A stretch of 64,000 bases of DNA. It comes from Fibrisoma montanum. GTDB lineage: Bacteria > Bacteroidota > Bacteroidia > Cytophagales > Spirosomataceae. The DNA lies in contig NZ_QXED01000002.1 of the NCBI RefSeq assembly GCF_003583365.1, positions 248,001-312,000 on the forward strand, in the 5' to 3' direction. The notes below the pieces were generated by a model, which made no database searches, was not told the DNA's origin, and saw only the letters and a program-made list of their open reading frames with translations. The position numbers and the translations under genes were made by a program. This document shows positions 34,750 to 43,239 of this stretch, piece by piece. Positions within the stretch are counted from its first letter, which is position 1. Every line of letters starts with the position of its first letter.

Positions 34750-36357
34750 ATGCAGGAAGGCCAGGAAACATACCTTTGGTGGCAGACAGGCGTAGTTTAT
34801 CAGATTTATCCCCGCTCCTTTCAGGACAGTAACAGCGATGGCGTAGGCGACCTGCGCGGGATCATCCAGCGGCTCGATTACCTCAAATGGCTGGGAATCG
34901 ACGCCGTCTGGCTGTCGCCGATCTATCCCTCGCCGATGGCCGACTACGGCTACGACATTTCCGATTACCGGGGCATTCATCCGCTGTTCGGTACCGAAGC
35001 GGATTTCGACGAACTGCTCCGGGAAGTCCACAGCCGGGGCATGAAGCTGATTCTGGACCTGGTGCCGAACCATACGTCCGATCAGCACCCCTGGTTTCTG
35101 GAATCCCGCTCCTCGCGCGATAACCCGAAACGCAACTGGTACATCTGGTGCGACCCGCTCCCGGATGGCTCCGTGCCGAACAACTGGCTGAGTGTTTTCG
35201 GCGGCCCGGCCTGGGAGTGGGACGAAAGCACGCAGCAGTATTATTACCACGCTTTCCTGAAAGAGCAGCCGGATCTGAACTGGCGGAACCCCGAGGTGCA
35301 GCAGGCCATGCTCGACGTTATGCGTTTCTGGCTCGACAAGGGCGTCGATGGCTTCCGGGTGGACGTGATGTGGCACATGATCAAGGATGAGCAGTTCCGT
35401 GACAATCCGGTCAACCCCGACTATCAGGCGCACATGGCTACGTACGAACAGCTCCTGCCGGTGTATTCGACCGACCAGCCCGAAGTACACGACATTGTCC
35501 GGCAGATGCGGAACGTACTCGACGGCTACAACGAACGCATGATGATCGGCGAGATCTACCTGCCCATTCAGAAGCTGGTAACGTACTACGGTATCGACGG
35601 AAAGGGGGCGCATCTGCCCTTTAATTTCCAGCTGCTGTCGCTGCCGTGGGATGCCCGGCAGATTGCCTCGGCGATCGACCAGTACGAGGGGGCATTACCA
35701 CCGAACGGCTGGCCCAACTGGGTGCTGGGTAACCACGACCAGCCGCGTATCACGAGCCGCGTTGGTATGCAGCAGGCGCGGGTAGCGGCCATGCTGCTGC
35801 TCACCCTGCGGGGCACGCCCACCATCTACTACGGCGATGAAATCTGCATGCGCGACGTACCGATACCGTTCGAGGAGGTACAGGATCCGCAGGGGCTGAA
35901 CATGCCCGACAAAAACCTGAGCCGGGACCCCGCCCGGACGCCCATGCAATGGGACGACAGCCCCAACGCCGGTTTCACCGATGCGAAACCCTGGCTGCGG
36001 CTGGCGGCTAACTACAGCCGGGAGAACGTTGCGGTACAACGCAACAACGACCTGTCGATGCTGAGCCTCTACCGGCGGCTGATCGACCTGCGTCGGAATG
36101 AGCCGGCCCTGCAGGTCGGGACGTATACGCCGGTTTATTCGGACATGAACCTGGTCGCCTTCAAACGGGAAGCCGAAGGCCACGACAGCTTCCTGATTGT
36201 GCTTAACCTGAGCCACCGGCCGGGCTACTTCCGCCCCCAGCACTTCCCGTTCAGCGGAACCGTAGAGATGGCAACGTATCCGGAATCGGAGGGGGTCAGC
36301 GTCAGCGATGCGCTCAACCTGAGTGGCGACGAAGGGCTGATTATCCGGTTGCACTGA
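34750..36357 (+). CDS. GH13 alpha-glucosidase-like enzyme
   Basis: A 535-residue cytoplasmic protein of the alpha-amylase family. The catalytic triad is visible: nucleophile Asp205 (GVDGFRVDVMW), acid Glu268 (MMIGEIY) and Asp330 (GNHDQPRI). The N-terminal VVYQIYPRSFQDSNSDGVGDLRG and the VPNHTSDQHPWF segment are typical for alpha-glucosidase and oligo-1,6-glucosidase types. It should release glucose from short alpha-glucans; trehalose synthase is a less likely alternative, since no maltokinase domain is present. It is followed 111 bases later by the TreZ gene. Confidence 0.88.
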   Translation: MQEGQETYLWWQTGVVYQIYPRSFQDSNSDGVGDLRGIIQRLDYLKWLGIDAVWLSPIYPSPMADYGYDISDYRGIHPLFGTEADFDELLREVHSRGMKLILDLVPNHTSDQHPWFLESRSSRDNPKRNWYIWCDPLPDGSVPNNWLSVFGGPAWEWDESTQQYYYHAFLKEQPDLNWRNPEVQQAMLDVMRFWLDKGVDGFRVDVMWHMIKDEQFRDNPVNPDYQAHMATYEQLLPVYSTDQPEVHDIVRQMRNVLDGYNERMMIGEIYLPIQKLVTYYGIDGKGAHLPFNFQLLSLPWDARQIASAIDQYEGALPPNGWPNWVLGNHDQPRITSRVGMQQARVAAMLLLTLRGTPTIYYGDEICMRDVPIPFEEVQDPQGLNMPDKNLSRDPARTPMQWDDSPNAGFTDAKPWLRLAANYSRENVAVQRNNDLSMLSLYRRLIDLRRNEPALQVGTYTPVYSDMNLVAFKREAEGHDSFLIVLNLSHRPGYFRPQHFPFSGTVEMATYPESEGVSVSDALNLSGDEGLIIRLH

Positions 36358-36365
36358 CCAGGTCC

Positions 36366-36394
36366 CAACCCTTCTCCCTGCTAAGGAGAGGGGC
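36366..36394. repeat. Imperfect inverted repeat between the two GH13 genes
   Basis: CCCTTCTCC (36369-36377) faces GGAGAGGGG (36385-36393) around CTGCTAA. Pairing is imperfect. It resembles short dispersed hairpins that occur in this type of genome. Role is unknown; no T run follows, so it is unlikely to be a full terminator. Confidence 0.4.
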
Positions 36395-36468
36395 AGTCTG
36401 GCCCGATTAAATGAACGTAATTCATCATTCCTTAACCGGCCGATACAATCCTGTCGGCCAAACCATTC

Positions 36469-38316
36469 ATGAAACCAGTTGGTGCTATTTATGTAGCCAA
36501 TAACCGGTGCCGTTTTACGGTGTGGGCACCCGAAAAAAAGAGTATGATGCTGCATATTGTGCAGCCTGCCGACCGAATCATTCCCATGCAGGCCGAATCG
36601 TTCGGGTATTTCAGCGTCGACGTTGACGATATTCCACCCGGTACGCGTTATTTTTTCCGGCCCGCCGATCAGCCCGATACGCCCGACCCGGCGTCGAATT
36701 ACCAGCCAGAGGGAGTACATGGGCCATCGGCCGTTGTGGATCACGGGGCGTATACCTGGCAGGACGACGGCTGGCGTGGCATTCCCTTCAACGATTTGGT
36801 TTTGTACGAACTTCACGTCGGTACGTTCACCAGTGAGGGAACCTTCGACGCGATCATCCCGCGGCTTGACGACCTGCTTGATACGGGCATCAACGCCATC
36901 GAAATCATGCCGGTGAACCAGTTTCCCGGTGACCGGAACTGGGGCTACGACGGCGTGTATCCGTACGCCGTGCAGGCGTCGTATGGAGGGCCGGATGGTC
37001 TGAAACGGCTGGTCGATGCCTGCCACGCGCGTGGTATGGCCGTTTTGCTGGATGTGGTGTACAATCACCTGGGTCCCGAGGGGAATTACTTCAACCGCTT
37101 CGGGCCGTATTTCACGAGCCAGTATTGCACCCCCTGGGGCGACGCGCTGAACTTCGACGGCGACTGGTCGGACGGAGTGCGGGAGTTTTTCGCGGGCAAC
37201 GCGCTGTACTGGCTCGAAACGTATCATCTGGATGGACTGCGGTTCGACGCCATTCATACCGTGTTCGATTCGGGAGCGGTGCCGTTCTGGGAGCTGGTCA
37301 ACCGGGAAGTCAGGCAACTGGAACAGAAACTCGGCCGAACGCTGCACATGACTGCCGAAAGCGACCTGAACAGCCCCCGGGTGATCCGGCCGGCAGACGT
37401 CGGTGGGTTCGGGTTCAGTGCGCAGTGGCTCGACGATTTTCACCATGCGCTCTACGTCCTGATCGACGAAAACGGCCGCGAACGGTACGAGGATTTTGGC
37501 CGGATGGAGCAGTTAACCAAAGCCTATACCGATGGATTCGTACACAGTGGCGAGTACGTCAGCTTCCGGAAACGCCGATACGGGGCCTCGTCGGCGGGCA
37601 TACCCGGCGATCGGTTCATCGCCTTTAATCAGAACCACGATCAGGTTGGTAACCGCGTTAAAGGGGAGCGGCTGTCGGTACTGGTCGATTTTGATCGGCT
37701 GAAGCTTGCCGCGGCTGCGTTGCTGCTGTCGCCCTATGTACCGCTGCTGTTCATGGGCGAAGAATACGGCGACGATGCGCCTTTCTACTATTTCGTCAGC
37801 CATTCGGAGGAAGAGCTGATCAGGGCCGTCCAGGAAGGCCGCAAAGAGGAATTCAAAAGATTTCAGTGGGATGTTGAACCACCTGATCCGCAGGCTGAGG
37901 AAACTTTCCGCGACTCAAAACTACAGTGGCACAAACGTACGGAAGGTAAATACGCCCGGTTGCTGAACTGGAATAAAACGCTCATTCAGCTCCGTCGTAC
38001 GCATCCGGCTTTACAGACCGTAAGCAAAAACACGGTGCAGGCGTATCCGGTAGGGCAAGCTGGGTTTGTACTGGTTCGGCGGCCGGAAGATGGTCAGCAG
38101 CAGTTGATCGGTCTGTTCAATCTGTCCGACGATGCACTTGTGTACAGCATGCCCCCCGCCGACGAGGGGTGGCACAAGATACTGGATTCAACCGAGGAGC
38201 CGTGGCAGGCCGAGCCGGTACCGAACCCGGTGACGCTGCCGGGTTCGGTACGTACCGGCGAGACAGTGAGCCTGCCCCCGCGGAGCGTCGTGGTGTTTGA
38301 AGGACGGATAGAGTAG
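36469..38316 (+). CDS. treZ: Malto-oligosyltrehalose trehalohydrolase
   Basis: A 615-residue protein with an N-terminal beta-sandwich (CBM48-like, residues about 1-90) and a GH13 barrel. The catalytic residues are Asp260 (LDGLRFDAIHT), Glu297 (MTAESDLNSPR) and Asp391 (NQNHDQVGNR), at spacing like that of archaeal TreZ. NWGYDGVYPYAVQASYGGPDGLKRLVD and TPWGDALNFDG are typical TreZ segments. The enzyme frees trehalose from maltooligosyl-trehalose. The partner synthase TreY is not in this window. It is cytoplasmic and is probably co-transcribed with the GH13 gene upstream. Confidence 0.93.
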   Translation: MKPVGAIYVANNRCRFTVWAPEKKSMMLHIVQPADRIIPMQAESFGYFSVDVDDIPPGTRYFFRPADQPDTPDPASNYQPEGVHGPSAVVDHGAYTWQDDGWRGIPFNDLVLYELHVGTFTSEGTFDAIIPRLDDLLDTGINAIEIMPVNQFPGDRNWGYDGVYPYAVQASYGGPDGLKRLVDACHARGMAVLLDVVYNHLGPEGNYFNRFGPYFTSQYCTPWGDALNFDGDWSDGVREFFAGNALYWLETYHLDGLRFDAIHTVFDSGAVPFWELVNREVRQLEQKLGRTLHMTAESDLNSPRVIRPADVGGFGFSAQWLDDFHHALYVLIDENGRERYEDFGRMEQLTKAYTDGFVHSGEYVSFRKRRYGASSAGIPGDRFIAFNQNHDQVGNRVKGERLSVLVDFDRLKLAAAALLLSPYVPLLFMGEEYGDDAPFYYFVSHSEEELIRAVQEGRKEEFKRFQWDVEPPDPQAEETFRDSKLQWHKRTEGKYARLLNWNKTLIQLRRTHPALQTVSKNTVQAYPVGQAGFVLVRRPEDGQQQLIGLFNLSDDALVYSMPPADEGWHKILDSTEEPWQAEPVPNPVTLPGSVRTGETVSLPPRSVVVFEGRIE

Positions 38317-38320
38317 GTAC

Positions 38321-38352
38321 AAAAAAAGCCGCCCCTCACGCGAGGGGCGGCT
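38321..38352 (-). terminator. Rho-independent terminator for the CsbD-family gene
   Basis: Perfect 11-bp stem (AGCCGCCCCTC / GAGGGGCGGCT, 38327-38337 and 38342-38352) with a 4-base loop. On the minus strand it is followed by seven T. It lies 24 bases after the CsbD stop codon and may also end the treZ transcript. Confidence 0.85.
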
Positions 38353-38376
38353 CATTATCTATCGACTTCGCTTACA

Positions 38377-38562
38377 TTACATATCGGCGATGGCTTTGTT
38401 GATCTCGTCTTTAGTCTTGCCGGTCTTCTGCTGGAGTTTACCCCACATTTCGTCGGCCTGACCTTCTTCGTACGCCAGATCATCGTCTGTTAAATCGCCG
38501 TAGGCTTGCTTGATTTTACCTTTCAGTTCGTTCCAGCCGCCTTTGATTGTTGTCTCATTCAT
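38377..38562 (-). CDS. CsbD-family stress protein
   Basis: A 61-residue, highly charged, helical protein with the full CsbD pattern: [31 protein letters not shown]-(cut), then [13 protein letters not shown]. The start at ATG 38562 is chosen over a longer frame from 38601 because the family begins at this point. CsbD proteins are induced by general stress and have unknown biochemistry. It stands alone with a strong terminator. Confidence 0.92.
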   Translation of the reverse strand: MNETTIKGGWNELKGKIKQAYGDLTDDDLAYEEGQADEMWGKLQQKTGKTKDEINKAIADM

Positions 38563-38620
38563 AACCGTGTAGCGTTTATAGTTGAGTAATAGTCGACTCA
38601 CCCTGAGTCTATACTATAAA

Positions 38621-39781
38621 CTACGAGCGGGCCGTAATGTTTTTTGCCGCCGGTTGCTTCGGTACCTGAGCGCTGATGTGACCGGCGATTTTAGCCGAGT
38701 CAATGTTGAGGTTGTAGAGGATACCGGTGAGTGGTGTCGTGAAGCCCAGACAGTACAGCCCCCGCAGATCCGGCTGGTCGAACCACAAGGCTTTCGGATA
38801 CCCCCGCTCGTTCAGAACCTGTGCCGACACGTCGTTTCCCAGCATAGCCGCCAGCCCCGGCCGGTAGCCGGTCGCCAGTATGATCGCGTCGAAGGGGAGC
38901 TCCCGGCCGTCGGTGAACGTAACGGTTTTGGCGTTGATCTGCTCAATAGCGGGCACTACCTTGATCGTCCCGGCTTTGATCTGGTCGAGCGTACCGATGT
39001 CGATGACCGGAATGACGCCCCGGCGTGTGTCGTACGAAGGCGCGTGAGTTGGTTTGCCCAGGCCGTAGGCCGACACATCGCCGACGGTCAGCCGCTGCGA
39101 CAGCCGCGCCATGAAGTCGTAGAACCAGTTCGGAAACCTGCTCAGGAAGATCGCCGTCGGCTGAGCGGGTCGCCCAAACACCTCGCGCCGGACAATATTG
39201 ATCGGCCGCCGGACCGAAATAAACGGCCGGGCACCGTGTTCGAGCAGGTCGAGGGCAAGTTCTGCCCCGGTGTTGCCCATGCCCACAACCAGTACGTTCT
39301 CGTCGCGGAAAGCGGCCCCGTTGCGGTAGTCGCGGCTGTGCCAGATGATGCCCCGGAAGTTGCGCTGTCCGGGCAGGTCGGGCAGGTTCGGTTCGCGGTT
39401 GTAGCCTGTGGCAATGACCACCCGCTCAGCCTCGAACACATCGGTCCGGGTCTGCACCTGCCACAAACCGGCGTCGTTCCGGCGAATCGATACGACCTGC
39501 TGGTTGAAATGGGGGCGAATGTTAAAATGCTCGGCGTACCGTTCAAGGTATTCGACTACCTGAAGTCGCGATACGTAGGTCGGGTACTCGGCCGGGTAGG
39601 GGAAGTGCGGCAGAGCCGAGTGTTCCTTAACCGTATGCAGGTGCAACCGGTCATAGTGATTCCGCCAGGCAAACCCTACGTAGTCACTGGCTTCCAGCAC
39701 CGTGAAGGGCAGGTTGCGGTGGGCCAGCTGCCCGGCCATGGACAGTCCCGCCGGCCCTGCACCGATGATGAGTGTGTGCAT
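38621..39781 (-). CDS. Flavin-dependent monooxygenase-like oxidoreductase (CzcO/YUC-like)
   Basis: A 386-residue protein with two nucleotide-binding motifs: FAD site IIGAGPAGLSMAG at residues 5-17 and NAD(P) site VVGMGNTGAELALDL near 175. The motifs ATGYNREPNLP and ILATGYRPGL are the typical ATG boxes. This is the layout of CzcO and plant YUCCA-type monooxygenases. Substrate is unknown. It lies downstream of a DUF2147 gene on the same strand. Confidence 0.88.
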   Translation of the reverse strand: MHTLIIGAGPAGLSMAGQLAHRNLPFTVLEASDYVGFAWRNHYDRLHLHTVKEHSALPHFPYPAEYPTYVSRLQVVEYLERYAEHFNIRPHFNQQVVSIRRNDAGLWQVQTRTDVFEAERVVIATGYNREPNLPDLPGQRNFRGIIWHSRDYRNGAAFRDENVLVVGMGNTGAELALDLLEHGARPFISVRRPINIVRREVFGRPAQPTAIFLSRFPNWFYDFMARLSQRLTVGDVSAYGLGKPTHAPSYDTRRGVIPVIDIGTLDQIKAGTIKVVPAIEQINAKTVTFTDGRELPFDAIILATGYRPGLAAMLGNDVSAQVLNERGYPKALWFDQPDLRGLYCLGFTTPLTGILYNLNIDSAKIAGHISAQVPKQPAAKNITARS

Positions 39782-39795
39782 TGTTTAGTTTGGAA

Positions 39796-39860
39796 GTTTG
39801 TAGTTCGTAGTTTGAGGTTGGCTAATGTCGAAGTTGTGGAAGCGTCAGCTAACTACAAAC
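39796..39860. repeat. Inverted repeat in the gap between flavoprotein and DUF2147 genes
   Basis: GTTTGTAGTT (39796-39805) is the exact reverse complement of AACTACAAAC (39851-39860), with further partial pairing outside (AGTTTG and CAAACT). It fills most of the 97-base gap between two minus-strand genes. Possibly a small dispersed repeat or a stabilising hairpin. Confidence 0.55.
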
Positions 39861-39878
39861 AACAAACTTTATAAACAA

Positions 39879-40328
39879 TCATTTTACCCGGGTCCAGGTC
39901 TGGGTTTTGCCAATCAGCGAGATCCCCATGTAGCCGCGAACGTCCAGCGTATTGGGGCTGGTCAGGGTCATTTTGCAGTTGTACTCCTTGCCGTCTTCCG
40001 GATTGTAGATTTTACCGTCGCTCCAGACGTTATTGCCGTCGTACTTGAAATTGTACATGATATTGAGGTTCATGATCGGCCGATTCCGCTTGGCAGCGTC
40101 GGCGTTCTTGATATCCGTTTTAGGCTTGCCGGTCGTTGGGTCATTGGGTTCTTTCAGCCAGACCAGTTTGCCGAAGTACGTTCCCCCCTTTTTGTAGATT
40201 TCGACGTGGCCTTTTTTCGTGCCGTTCAACCACGTACCAACAACGGCATCGGATTCATCAGCCGGTCGGAAAGAGAACAAAGAAAGTATGACAATGAACG
40301 CGGGAATTGCAACACGAAATGACTTCAT
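39879..40328 (-). CDS. DUF2147 secreted protein
   Basis: A 149-residue protein with a signal peptide (cut near SFRPA). The mature part matches DUF2147: VVGTWLNGTKKGHVEIYKKGGTYFGKLVWLK (in parts: VGTWLNGTKKGHVEIYKK), then a PIMNLNIMYNFKYDGNNVWSDGKIYNPEDGKEYNCKM region (IYNPEDGKEYNCKM) and a last strand IGKTQTWTRV. The fold is a lipocalin-like beta barrel in related families, but ligand and function are unknown. It is periplasmic. Confidence 0.92.
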   Translation of the reverse strand: MKSFRVAIPAFIVILSLFSFRPADESDAVVGTWLNGTKKGHVEIYKKGGTYFGKLVWLKEPNDPTTGKPKTDIKNADAAKRNRPIMNLNIMYNFKYDGNNVWSDGKIYNPEDGKEYNCKMTLTSPNTLDVRGYMGISLIGKTQTWTRVK

Positions 40329-40479
40329 AAGCTTACTGAACTTGTAATTAAACGTTGATTTTTTGGTACTAACGTAAATAAGTGGATCGCGATTACATGG
40401 ATTTATTGATTAGGTAGATTTTTGTGGGAAATTTTACGGTTATCGTGCCGTCCGACGGCGATGCAAAATCAATACGCTC

Positions 40480-41007
40480 ATGTTCAAACGCGATCCCAAC
40501 AGAATTTACCCGACCGAGACCGAATCGCGGGCTATTATCCGATTTCAGGACTGTGATCCACTGCAGCACCTGAACAATTCCAAGTACTTCGATTATTATT
40601 TCAACGCCCGCGAGGATCAGGTAGCTAAGTTGTATGACTTTAACCCCGGCCAGCTATTTCGGGAGTTTAAGACGAGCTGGGTGGTGTATCAGCACCAGAT
40701 TGCTTACGTCCGGCCGGCGCTGGTCAGCGAGTGGGTACGTATCATGTCGCGGGTTATCTTCTACAACGACGATACGCTCGTAACGGAATTTTACATGACC
40801 GACGATGCCAAGTCGCACCTCAAGAACGTGCTCTGGATGACGTCTAAATACGTTAGTGTGGAAACCGGCAAGCGCATTTCGCACCACCCGGCCGTGATGG
40901 AACTGCTCGCAACCATCCTGGTCCCGAACGTCGATTTTGTCAGTCTGAATTTTAACGACCGCATCCGGCACATTAAACACCAGTTGCAGCCCGTAGCCTC
41001 AATCTAA
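40480..41007 (+). CDS. Acyl-CoA thioesterase, hotdog fold
   Basis: A 175-residue cytoplasmic protein of the 4-hydroxybenzoyl-CoA thioesterase type. The motif RFQDCDPLQHLNNSKYFDYYFNARE contains the Asp and the HLNN pattern of the hotdog active site, and WVVYQHQIAYVRPALVSEWVRI is the conserved second helix-strand part. It should hydrolyse an acyl-CoA; chain length is unknown. It precedes the symporter gene by 86 bases on the same strand. Confidence 0.85.
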   Translation: MFKRDPNRIYPTETESRAIIRFQDCDPLQHLNNSKYFDYYFNAREDQVAKLYDFNPGQLFREFKTSWVVYQHQIAYVRPALVSEWVRIMSRVIFYNDDTLVTEFYMTDDAKSHLKNVLWMTSKYVSVETGKRISHHPAVMELLATILVPNVDFVSLNFNDRIRHIKHQLQPVASI

Positions 41008-41093
41008 TTATTTTCAGTACCTTGTTCTGGTTGTCGTACCGAACAGCTCATCAGTACGACAACCAACTCCGAACCGCTGCGATACCCTAACCA

Positions 41094-42365
41094 ATGAAAC
41101 TCCTGAACAACCTGACCGTCCGTGTCCTGATTGCCATTACGCTCGGTATCCTGACGGGCTATTTCTTCCCCGAAACGGCCACAAAGCTGAAGCCCCTCGG
41201 CGACCTGTTCATCAACCTGATCAAGATGGTGATTGCGCCGATTATCTTCCTGACCATCGTGTTGGGTATCAGCAACATGGGCGACCTCAAGAAAGTCGGG
41301 CGGGTTGGCGGTAAGGCGCTCCTGTATTTCGAAATCGTTACAACGGCGGCTCTGATTATCGGGCTGGTCGTTGCCAACCTGATCCGGCCGGGTGAGGGCG
41401 TGCAGACGGGGGCCGTGCAGGGGGGCGATGTAAGCCAGTACGCCGAAAAAGGCAAGGGTATGGACTGGGGCGAGTTTTTTCTGCACATTGTGCCGAGCAA
41501 TGCCGTCAAAGCCTTTGCGGAGGGTGATATTCTACAGGTGCTGGTGTTCTCTATACTGTTCGGCGTCGGTCTGACGCGGATGGGCGATAAAGGCCAGCCG
41601 CTGATCCAGACCTTCGAGCGGTTGTCGCGGGTGTTCTTCAATATCCTGAACGTGGTGATGGTGCTGGCTCCGCTGGGCGCATTCGGCGGGATGGCGTTCA
41701 CGATCGGTAAGTACGGGCTGGCTACGCTGCTGCCCCTGGCGAAGCTGATGGGTACGGTGTATACCACCATGATCCTGTTCATTTTCGTGGTGCTGAACCT
41801 GATTCTGCGTTACTACAAAGTCAGCCTATGGGCAGTGCTGAAATTTATCAAAGAAGAACTGCTGATCGTGCTCGGTACGTCCTCGTCGGAGTCGGCGCTG
41901 CCGCAGGTGATGGATAAACTCGAAAGTCTCGGCTGTTCGCGCTCGGTGGTCGGACTGGTTATCCCGGCCGGTTACTCGTTCAATCTGGACGGTACCACGA
42001 TTTATCTGGTGATGGCAACCGTGTTTCTGGCGCAGGTTTTTGGGGTGGACCTGACGCTGGGGCAGGAGCTGACCATCATCGGCATTCTGATGGTGACCTC
42101 CAAGGGAGCCGCGGGCGTAACGGGTAGCGGTTTCATCGTGCTGGCCAGTACGTTAACGGCCGTTCAGGTCATTCCGGTCGAGGGGCTGGCGCTGCTGCTG
42201 GGTGTCGACCGGTTCATGTCCGAAGCCCGCTCCATCACCAACATCATCGGCAACACCGTCGCCACCATCTTCATTGCCAACAACGAAGGCGAGTTCGACC
42301 GGCGGAAGTATAACCGCGTACTCGGCCGGGAAGAGGAAGAGGTGTTGACGAACTACAAGTATTAG
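41094..42365 (+). CDS. Dicarboxylate/amino acid:cation symporter (DAACS family)
   Basis: A 423-residue inner-membrane protein of the glutamate/C4-dicarboxylate family. The serine-rich re-entrant loop TSSSESALPQVMDKLESLG, the AGYSFNLDGTTIYL motif, GAAGVTGSGFIVLASTL, and GVDRFMSEARSITNIIGN are the signature segments around the substrate and cation sites. Conservation of Asp in GVDRFMSEARS fits a carboxylate substrate. Eight segments and two hairpins are expected. Energy comes from H+ or Na+. Confidence 0.94.
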   Translation: MKLLNNLTVRVLIAITLGILTGYFFPETATKLKPLGDLFINLIKMVIAPIIFLTIVLGISNMGDLKKVGRVGGKALLYFEIVTTAALIIGLVVANLIRPGEGVQTGAVQGGDVSQYAEKGKGMDWGEFFLHIVPSNAVKAFAEGDILQVLVFSILFGVGLTRMGDKGQPLIQTFERLSRVFFNILNVVMVLAPLGAFGGMAFTIGKYGLATLLPLAKLMGTVYTTMILFIFVVLNLILRYYKVSLWAVLKFIKEELLIVLGTSSSESALPQVMDKLESLGCSRSVVGLVIPAGYSFNLDGTTIYLVMATVFLAQVFGVDLTLGQELTIIGILMVTSKGAAGVTGSGFIVLASTLTAVQVIPVEGLALLLGVDRFMSEARSITNIIGNTVATIFIANNEGEFDRRKYNRVLGREEEEVLTNYKY

Positions 42366-42596
42366 ACGAGAAGCGATGTAAGACGCCCGGCTGAATGGGC
42401 TTGTTGTCAGTCCGGCCGCGACATGAGGAACGGAAAAATCGTCTTGTTTTTATCGCCTTCCAGTATGCCTAGGCAGGTTTGACATCCGACAATTGATAAG
42501 GTTGAAAAATTTTAGAAAAATTCGGAGAGGTATTTAAACCATTTCAAGGGCGGCTGTTCAAAGGGACAAATACAACCTGAAAACAATTCCGATCCC

Positions 42597-43049
42597 ATGA
42601 AACGAGTCATGATGATGGCGGTGGCAGCAATTGGGCTGCTCACCGCCGGGGCAGCCACTGCTCAACGCTACGACTATCCCAGCCCACAGCGCCCGACTTA
42701 TAATAACCCCTATCCTCAACAACCGGGTTATGGCCGTCAGGAATACAATTACGATTTCAGTGACGAACACTTTGAAGAGCACCTCGACTGGTGGGACCGC
42801 AACCTGAATTTATCCCGTCGGCAGGAGCGTCAATTGCGCCGAATCCACGAAAGCTACGACAATCAGCGGTTCAATCTCCGCGACCCGCGCCAGCGCGACG
42901 CGTTTCGGGATATGCAGCGCCGTCGATTCTACGACATGATGGCGGTCCTAACGCCGAACCAGCGGGCCGTCGTAGTCGAGCGGCTACGTCCCTACGAACG
43001 CCGGGGCCGGGGCTACGACCGCGGACCCTACTACGGCCGGCGGTACTAA
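42597..43049 (+). CDS. Secreted Spy/CpxP-like protein, unknown function
   Basis: A 150-residue protein with a signal peptide (ending GAATAQ). A Tyr/Pro/Gln-rich N-terminal part precedes a helical core (HLDWWDRNLNLSRRQERQLRRIHESYDNQR) cut here: LSRRQERQLRRIHE, and LTPNQRAVVVERLR. The latter recalls the LTxxQ motif of Spy/CpxP periplasmic chaperones. The C-terminus is Arg/Tyr/Gly-rich. This is a family-level guess. A terminator follows at 43060. The gap 42366-42596 holds no other gene. Confidence 0.6.
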   Translation: MKRVMMMAVAAIGLLTAGAATAQRYDYPSPQRPTYNNPYPQQPGYGRQEYNYDFSDEHFEEHLDWWDRNLNLSRRQERQLRRIHESYDNQRFNLRDPRQRDAFRDMQRRRFYDMMAVLTPNQRAVVVERLRPYERRGRGYDRGPYYGRRY

Positions 43050-43059
43050 GGCAGCGCAT

Positions 43060-43103
43060 AAAGACCAATGGGATCAGGGTTCTCTCTGGTCCCATTGGTC
43101 TTT
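43060..43103 (+). terminator. Terminator after the Spy-like protein gene
   Basis: AAAGACCAATGGGA (43060-43073) pairs with TCCCATTGGTCTTT (43090-43103). The 16-base loop includes a second small pairing. A short T run ends the stem. It follows the stop codon at 43049. Confidence 0.75.
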
Positions 43104-43114
43104 ACGTATATAGG

Positions 43115-43190
43115 TCAACGTTTAATTGTAAGCTCTTTTTCTATTTCCTCCAACGACTTACCTTTTGTTTCGGGGATACGCACCCTACGA
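43115..43190 (-). pseudogene. 3' remnant of a sugar-porter gene
   Basis: The minus-strand frame ends at TGA 43115-43117 and encodes RRVRIPETKGKSLEEIEKEL before TIKR. This is the C-terminal tail of the sugar-porter MFS family, and over about 43 bases the DNA is nearly identical (one mismatch) to the 3' end of the intact sugar-porter gene (45831-45873). Nothing of the remaining 430 residues is present. It therefore is either a leftover of a second transporter or a duplicate made when the DNA between was inserted. Confidence 0.75.
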
Positions 43191-43239
43191 AGAATAGGTC
43201 AGTGAAAGCAATTAAGCTTAAGTCGGTTTAAACTTATAG

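Noticed and set aside
35695-37446. Long minus-strand open frame of 583 codons over the two GH13 genes
   Set aside because: It crosses two genes with intact catalytic motifs on the other strand and has no recognisable domain.
38582-39874. Plus-strand frame of 430 codons opposite the flavoprotein gene
   Set aside because: The FAD and NADP motifs on the minus strand show which frame is real.
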